DNA of 16,993 bases from JAWXCB01 sp034440455. GTDB taxonomy: Bacteria; Bacteroidota; Bacteroidia; Chitinophagales; CAIOSU01. Below are positions 14,601-16,993 of this stretch, one piece after another. The DNA lies in NCBI GenBank assembly GCA_034440455.1, contig JAWXCB010000091.1:1-16993 (forward strand). Reading direction: 5' to 3'. The notes under the pieces were generated by a model. That model made no database searches. It had not been told where the DNA came from and saw only the letters and a list, made by a program, of their open reading frames with translations. Positions within the stretch are counted from its first letter, which is position 1. Each line of letters begins with the position of its first letter. Position numbers and translations under genes: made by a program.

Positions 14601-16498
14601 GTCGTAACGATGATGCTCTTTGCCACCGCGCAGGTATTCACGTCAGAAATCGTAACGATGTATGTTCGTGTTGAGGTGGATGTAACGGGATAATCCGCAC
14701 CGCTGAATCCTGTATTCCAGTTGTAAGTTGTTCCGCCAGAAGCATGTAAAGTAATTGTATCGCCTGAACAAATTGTAGTGTCATTGCTCACTGAAACCAC
14801 AGGTAAAGGATTCACCGAAATGGCAATCGTGCTTGATGTTGCAGTGCATCCGTTTGCTGTATTTGCCACATAATAATTTCCCGCAAGTGAAACCATATAA
14901 GCGCTTGAATTTGCATTGTTTATCGCGGCTCCATTTCTGTGCCATTGCTGACTATATCCCGCTGTATTTGCAGTGCTTAACGTGAGCGTTTCTCCGCTGC
15001 AAAGCACGGTTGAGCCTGCTGCGCTTATCCATGCCTGCGGCAGTTGGGTAACGGTAATTGTGACATCCTCCGATGCCGTGCAGTTGAAAGAATTGGTAAC
15101 AGTTACCGTGTAATTTTTCGTGGAAGTTGGCGCAACTTTATAGGTAGCTGTTGCCGGACCGCCTGAACTCCATTGATAGCCTGTTCCTCCCGATGCCTGC
15201 AACGTAATCGAATCGCCCGCGCAAATCGTGGCATCGGCTGATACCACAGGAGTCGGCAACGGATTCACGGTGATGGTTTGCTGCGCGGATGTTTTTGAGC
15301 AACCATCAAGGGTAACAACAACTTTGTAGTTGCCCGATGAATTCACAATAAGCGTTGCGTTCATTTGCCCGTTGATTACCGCGTTGTTTTTATACCACAC
15401 ATACGAATAGTTTGTCCCGGTGCTTGCATTTATGTTCACGCTTTGCCCTGAACACAAAGTCGAAGAACCCGACAGGGAAATGTTCGCATTCGGGCGGGGC
15501 TTCACGGTAATGATTGTCGTTGCCGTTTGTGTGCAGCCGAAAGAGTTTGTCACCGTTACCGTATAAGTGCGGTTGCTGGTGGGCGCGGTTGTGTAAGTTG
15601 CAGTTGCCGGACCGCCACCGCTCCATTGATAGCCCGTGCCGCCTGTGGCTTGCAGGGTAACGGTATCTCCCGAACAAGTTGTTTGGTCAGGCGTGATGGT
15701 CGGCACAGGGAGCGGATTTACGGTGATGACTGTCGGGGTTGATTCACGCGAGCATCCGTTCAGCATCGTGATTACCTGATAATTGCCTGATGCGCTTGCC
15801 GTGTAAGTTTGATTGGTTGCCCCCTGAATCGGCTGAGAGTTCAGGCACCATTGAAACGTATAACCCGCGCCACCGCTCGCATTCAGATTTACGCTCTGTC
15901 CGCTGCATAGCGTGGGCGAACCCGCCACTGAAATGGTAGCCTGCGGCTGTGGCTTTACTGTAATGGTTGAACTTTTCGTTACGGTGCAGCCAGCGCTGTT
16001 GGTGATGGTTACTGAATAGGTAGTAGTGCTGCCGGGGCTAACGGTGAGCGCGTTGAAACTTGCGCCAGGCGCGCTCCAGTTGTAATCGCTGCCTCCACTT
16101 GCAATCAGCGTTATCTGTGTTCCCGAGCAAATAGTTTGGTCAGCGGTGAGCGTTCCGTTGGGCGAGGTATTCACCGTGATAACAACCGCGTTTGATGTTT
16201 CTTCGCACGTATCTAATGTTACCTCCACCTCATAGCTTCCCGATTGCGTGACAATATATGTTGAGTTTGTCGCGCCCCCAATTACGTTGTTGTTGCGATA
16301 CCATTTGTAAGAATACCCCGCGCCCGAACTGGAGGTGAGCGTCACGGATTGCCCGGAGCAAAACGTGAGAGGACCCGATGAAGAAACAGAAGGAACGGGC
16401 AGCACACAGGCAACTGCGCTTAGAGAAATTCCAACTGCGAACACACAGGTGAGGAAAAAGGCGGGCAAACGAAGGGAATGTATAAATCTTCTATTCAC
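11627..16498 (-). CDS. Giant T9SS-exported protein with about 19 alternating Ig-like domains
   Basis: The 1623-residue protein opens with a signal peptide (MNRRFIHSL, hydrophobic core, cleavage near SAVA, about residue 30). It then runs through ten A-type and nine B-type Ig-like domains in strict alternation. The A type is about 79 residues: LCSGQSVTL, GYSYQWYKNN, GNYxVxVTxNGCSK, VNPLPV. The B type is about 71 residues: TICSGDTITL, ASGGTxYxWS, TTTYxVTVTNxFGC, VTVxPxPN. Each domain has one early (CSG) and one late (GC) cysteine, fitting an internal disulphide, and prolines form the linkers. A partial A-like unit (about 1455-1535) precedes a T9SS type A domain (SIYPNPNEGKF through LPQGVYYLHAEG, about 1545-1623). 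It resembles the PKD/Ig-like adhesins of the phylum; a surface binding role is inferred. No catalytic domain is seen. Confidence 0.9.
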   Translation of the reverse strand: MNRRFIHSLRLPAFFLTCVFAVGISLSAVACVLPVPSVSSSGPLTFCSGQSVTLTSSSGAGYSYKWYRNNNVIGGATNSTYIVTQSGSYEVEVTLDTCEETSNAVVITVNTSPNGTLTADQTICSGTQITLIASGGSDYNWSAPGASFNALTVSPGSTTTYSVTITNSAGCTVTKSSTITVKPQPQATISVAGSPTLCSGQSVNLNASGGAGYTFQWCLNSQPIQGATNQTYTASASGNYQVITMLNGCSRESTPTVITVNPLPVPTITPDQTTCSGDTVTLQATGGTGYQWSGGGPATATYTTAPTSNRTYTVTVTNSFGCTQTATTIITVKPRPNANISLSGSSTLCSGQSVNINASTGTNYSYVWYKNNAVINGQMNATLIVNSSGNYKVVVTLDGCSKTSAQQTITVNPLPTPVVSADATICAGDSITLQASGGTGYQWSSGGPATATYKVAPTSTKNYTVTVTNSFNCTASEDVTITVTQLPQAWISAAGSTVLCSGETLTLSTANTAGYSQQWHRNGAAINNANSSAYMVSLAGNYYVANTANGCTATSSTIAISVNPLPVVSVSNDTTICSGDTITLHASGGTTYNWNTGFSGADYPVTSTSTRTYIVTISDVNTCAVAKSIIVTTIALPNASVSLSGPSTFCADRTITLTASSGTGYSYEWTKNSQVISGATSNVLVASQTGTYQVEVTANGCSKKSNATGVTVNPLPVASASNDGTICSGDTVEISASGGTSYQWFNGSTNSTISVSPTNTTTYGVTVSNTFGCTASESVIVSTIARPTASITPAGSIAICSGQTTTLTASSGTGYSYQWFEGTSLLNGFTNQVLSPSQSGNYSVIVTANGCPKKSNTVALAVNPLPIVSLSNDTTICSGNSVMLTASGGATYKWSTGSVNQSISASPPTSTTYNVTVTSAQNCASTGSLFVTVIPTPSANITLSGSATICQNDTVTLSASIGAAYFYQWKKDGNDMTGETSSTYHATTAGSYAALVTALGCPKTSTAVNVVVNPLPVAAASNDTTICQGATVDLMAFGGTSYRWSNGRFSQTNSVNPNATAFYSVTVTDANGCTAYEDVNVNVLPLPNANLSSSGNSNLCSGQSVTLTVSSATNYSYQWKKDGFLIGGEINSTYSATQTGAYSAEVTLNGCSKSSNTIQVNVNQSLEATASNDTTICSGDTISLFASGGATYAWSTGETTSNILVAPTSNKTYSVTVSNGTTCTDVETIVVTVKPRPNAFINVSGGATSICEGQVATLNANTGAGLSYQWYKDALAIVGADSAKYLTGDAGSYVVEVTLNGCNRFSSPKEITVNPVPVVFLSNDTTVCSELSITLVVSGGVSYVWNTFATDSVYKITTATTKTYSVTATNSFGCKASDAVTITTLSLPTNVTISTNSSTTICQGKTVTLHVGNTNGTEFQWQNDGNAIPNATESSYDAAENGAYTIFVTGNGCSKTSPAQIVTVKPTPDTPEIIKVGEDSLKCSVAGSNYRWFRDGVTFNVGNQQVKITKSGAYTVYVSENNCPSDTSAPYYFYFTGVEAGTESELSIYPNPNEGKFTLKLPKNISPENTPIQIFNTIGEQVWQIEKNMFSKHSIVIDLSNLPQGVYYLHAEGEVKKVIIAGR

Positions 16499-16532
16499 GA
16501 TGGGAAGTTAATTTTAATCAGTAATTAATTGG

Positions 16533-16563
16533 TCAATGTATCTAAAAAGGAAAGGGAATGCAA
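16533..16563 (-). promoter_or_regulatory. Possible promoter of the giant Ig-repeat gene
   Basis: On the minus strand TTG (16561-16563) is followed after 20 bp by TACATTGA (16533-16540), 34 bp before the ATG. This resembles the TTG / TAnnTTTG promoter pattern of Bacteroidota at accepted spacing, but the last two bases of the -7 box do not fit. Confidence 0.3.
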
Positions 16564-16743
16564 GAAATTATTTCCGGGTATTTCATGCAATGCGCAGGAA
16601 GGGTTTTCACACTTTCCTTTAGCTATTTCAGATTGTTGCGGGTACGTTGATAAATCCCGACACTGGCGCAAGCAATAGACAACTTCGGAAAATGTAATTC
16701 TGTTTTAGAGAAAGCCTATTTTGTTTGTGATGTAGTTTGGACT

Positions 16744-16778
16744 CCCCTCTCCAAATAGAGAGGGGGCGGGGGTGAGGC
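16744..16778. repeat. Second copy (half element) of the G-rich palindromic repeat
   Basis: CCCCTCTCC, then AAATA, then GAGAGGGGG, then GCGGG and GGTGAGGC (16771-16778) match the right half of the 2023-2108 element (hairpin plus terminal GGTGAGGC), with small differences in the loop and spacer. No GCCTCACC end or second hairpin accompanies it. Confidence 0.65.
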
Positions 16779-16927
16779 GGTGCAAAACGCGCGTTACGCT
16801 TCCTTTGAAGTTTAGTCAAAAGATATTTTCCGAAGAAGTCTATTATGTCTGGCCCAAAGCGTCCGCTTGTGCCTTTCATCCTTGAGCGTCCGCTATGTTC
16901 CTACCTCAACTTTTCCTTCAAATAATT

Positions 16928-16993
16928 TCACTCCAACAGGATAATATCAAGCAATCCCTTCTCTCCGGCATAATCCCTTGCGCTGCTGTAAAT
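16928..16993 (-). CDS. Possible C-terminal end of a gene cut by the window edge
   Basis: The minus strand is open from the window edge for 21 codons and ends in TGA at 16928-16930. It reads IYSSARDYAGEKGLLDIILLE, a composition typical of a real C-terminus. I do not recognise the family. The opposite strand is also open here (from an ATG at 16894) but looks less gene-like. Confidence 0.35.
   Translation of the reverse strand: MYSSARDYAGEKGLLDIILLE

Larger units (their letters stand above)
16499..16927. other. Intergenic stretch of about 430 bp
   Basis: I see no supportable gene in this stretch. It holds the probable upstream region of the Ig-repeat gene, a copy of the G-rich palindromic repeat (16744-16778), and a 10-bp direct repeat AGCGTCCGCT at 16858-16867 and 16885-16894. 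The minus-strand open frame at 16628-16879 is largely translated repeat sequence (PPHPRPLSIWRGES) and is not taken as a gene. Confidence 0.7.

Noticed and set aside
16628..16879. 83-residue minus-strand open frame upstream of the Ig-repeat gene
   Set aside because: Its middle (PPHPRPLSIWRGES) is the translated G-rich palindromic repeat, and the rest shows no family resemblance.

Overview
The window looks like chromosomal DNA of a member of the Bacteroidota with moderate GC content. Two encoded proteins end in a type IX secretion (T9SS) C-terminal sorting domain (YPNP followed by a PxGxYxL block). An outer-membrane lipoprotein has the TPR / PD40 propeller / regulatory-like domain / OmpA_C order known from the T9SS protein PorE. 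The repeat families also fit an uncultured or environmental lineage of this phylum. I cannot name a genus.

Left edge (1-785): a small mobile-element scar. Two 78-bp direct copies carrying a 20-bp palindrome are followed by a decayed REP-associated (IS200-like, Y1/HUH) transposase gene and then an inverted copy of the same palindrome. The transposase has an in-frame TAA, a one-base expansion of a T run with a TGA next to it, and its first catalytic-motif histidine replaced by asparagine.

Plus-strand block (786-5866): a PIN-domain toxin-antitoxin pair with a 4-bp overlap lies 4 bp before queE (7-carboxy-7-deazaguanine synthase, queuosine pathway). An 86-bp palindromic, MITE-like repeat comes directly after queE. 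Its right end appears to supply the GTG start of the PorE-like lipoprotein. A secreted PhoD-like phosphatase with a T9SS sorting domain follows.

Minus-strand block (5871-16498, read right to left): a 1623-residue secreted adhesin-like protein built of about 19 Ig-like domains in strict A-B alternation, with a T9SS domain. After a 163-bp gap comes a tight run: a soluble histidine kinase with six PAS domains, a NarL-type response regulator overlapping it by 4 bp, a small protein that faintly resembles the psi subunit (HolD) of DNA polymerase III, and rdgB (non-canonical purine NTP pyrophosphatase). Convergent to rdgB is a small DUF2188-like gene whose stop interlocks with rdgB's stop. Divergent from that gene is a PaiB-type FMN-binding protein. 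The right edge (16499-16993) is mainly intergenic, with another copy of the palindromic repeat and the probable last 21 codons of a minus-strand gene.

Most of the genes are ordinary for the phylum. I see no clear undescribed defence or biosynthetic system. The points most worth a second look are the REP/transposase relic, the repeat-supplied start codon, the HolD-like small protein beside rdgB, and the regular A-B Ig array.
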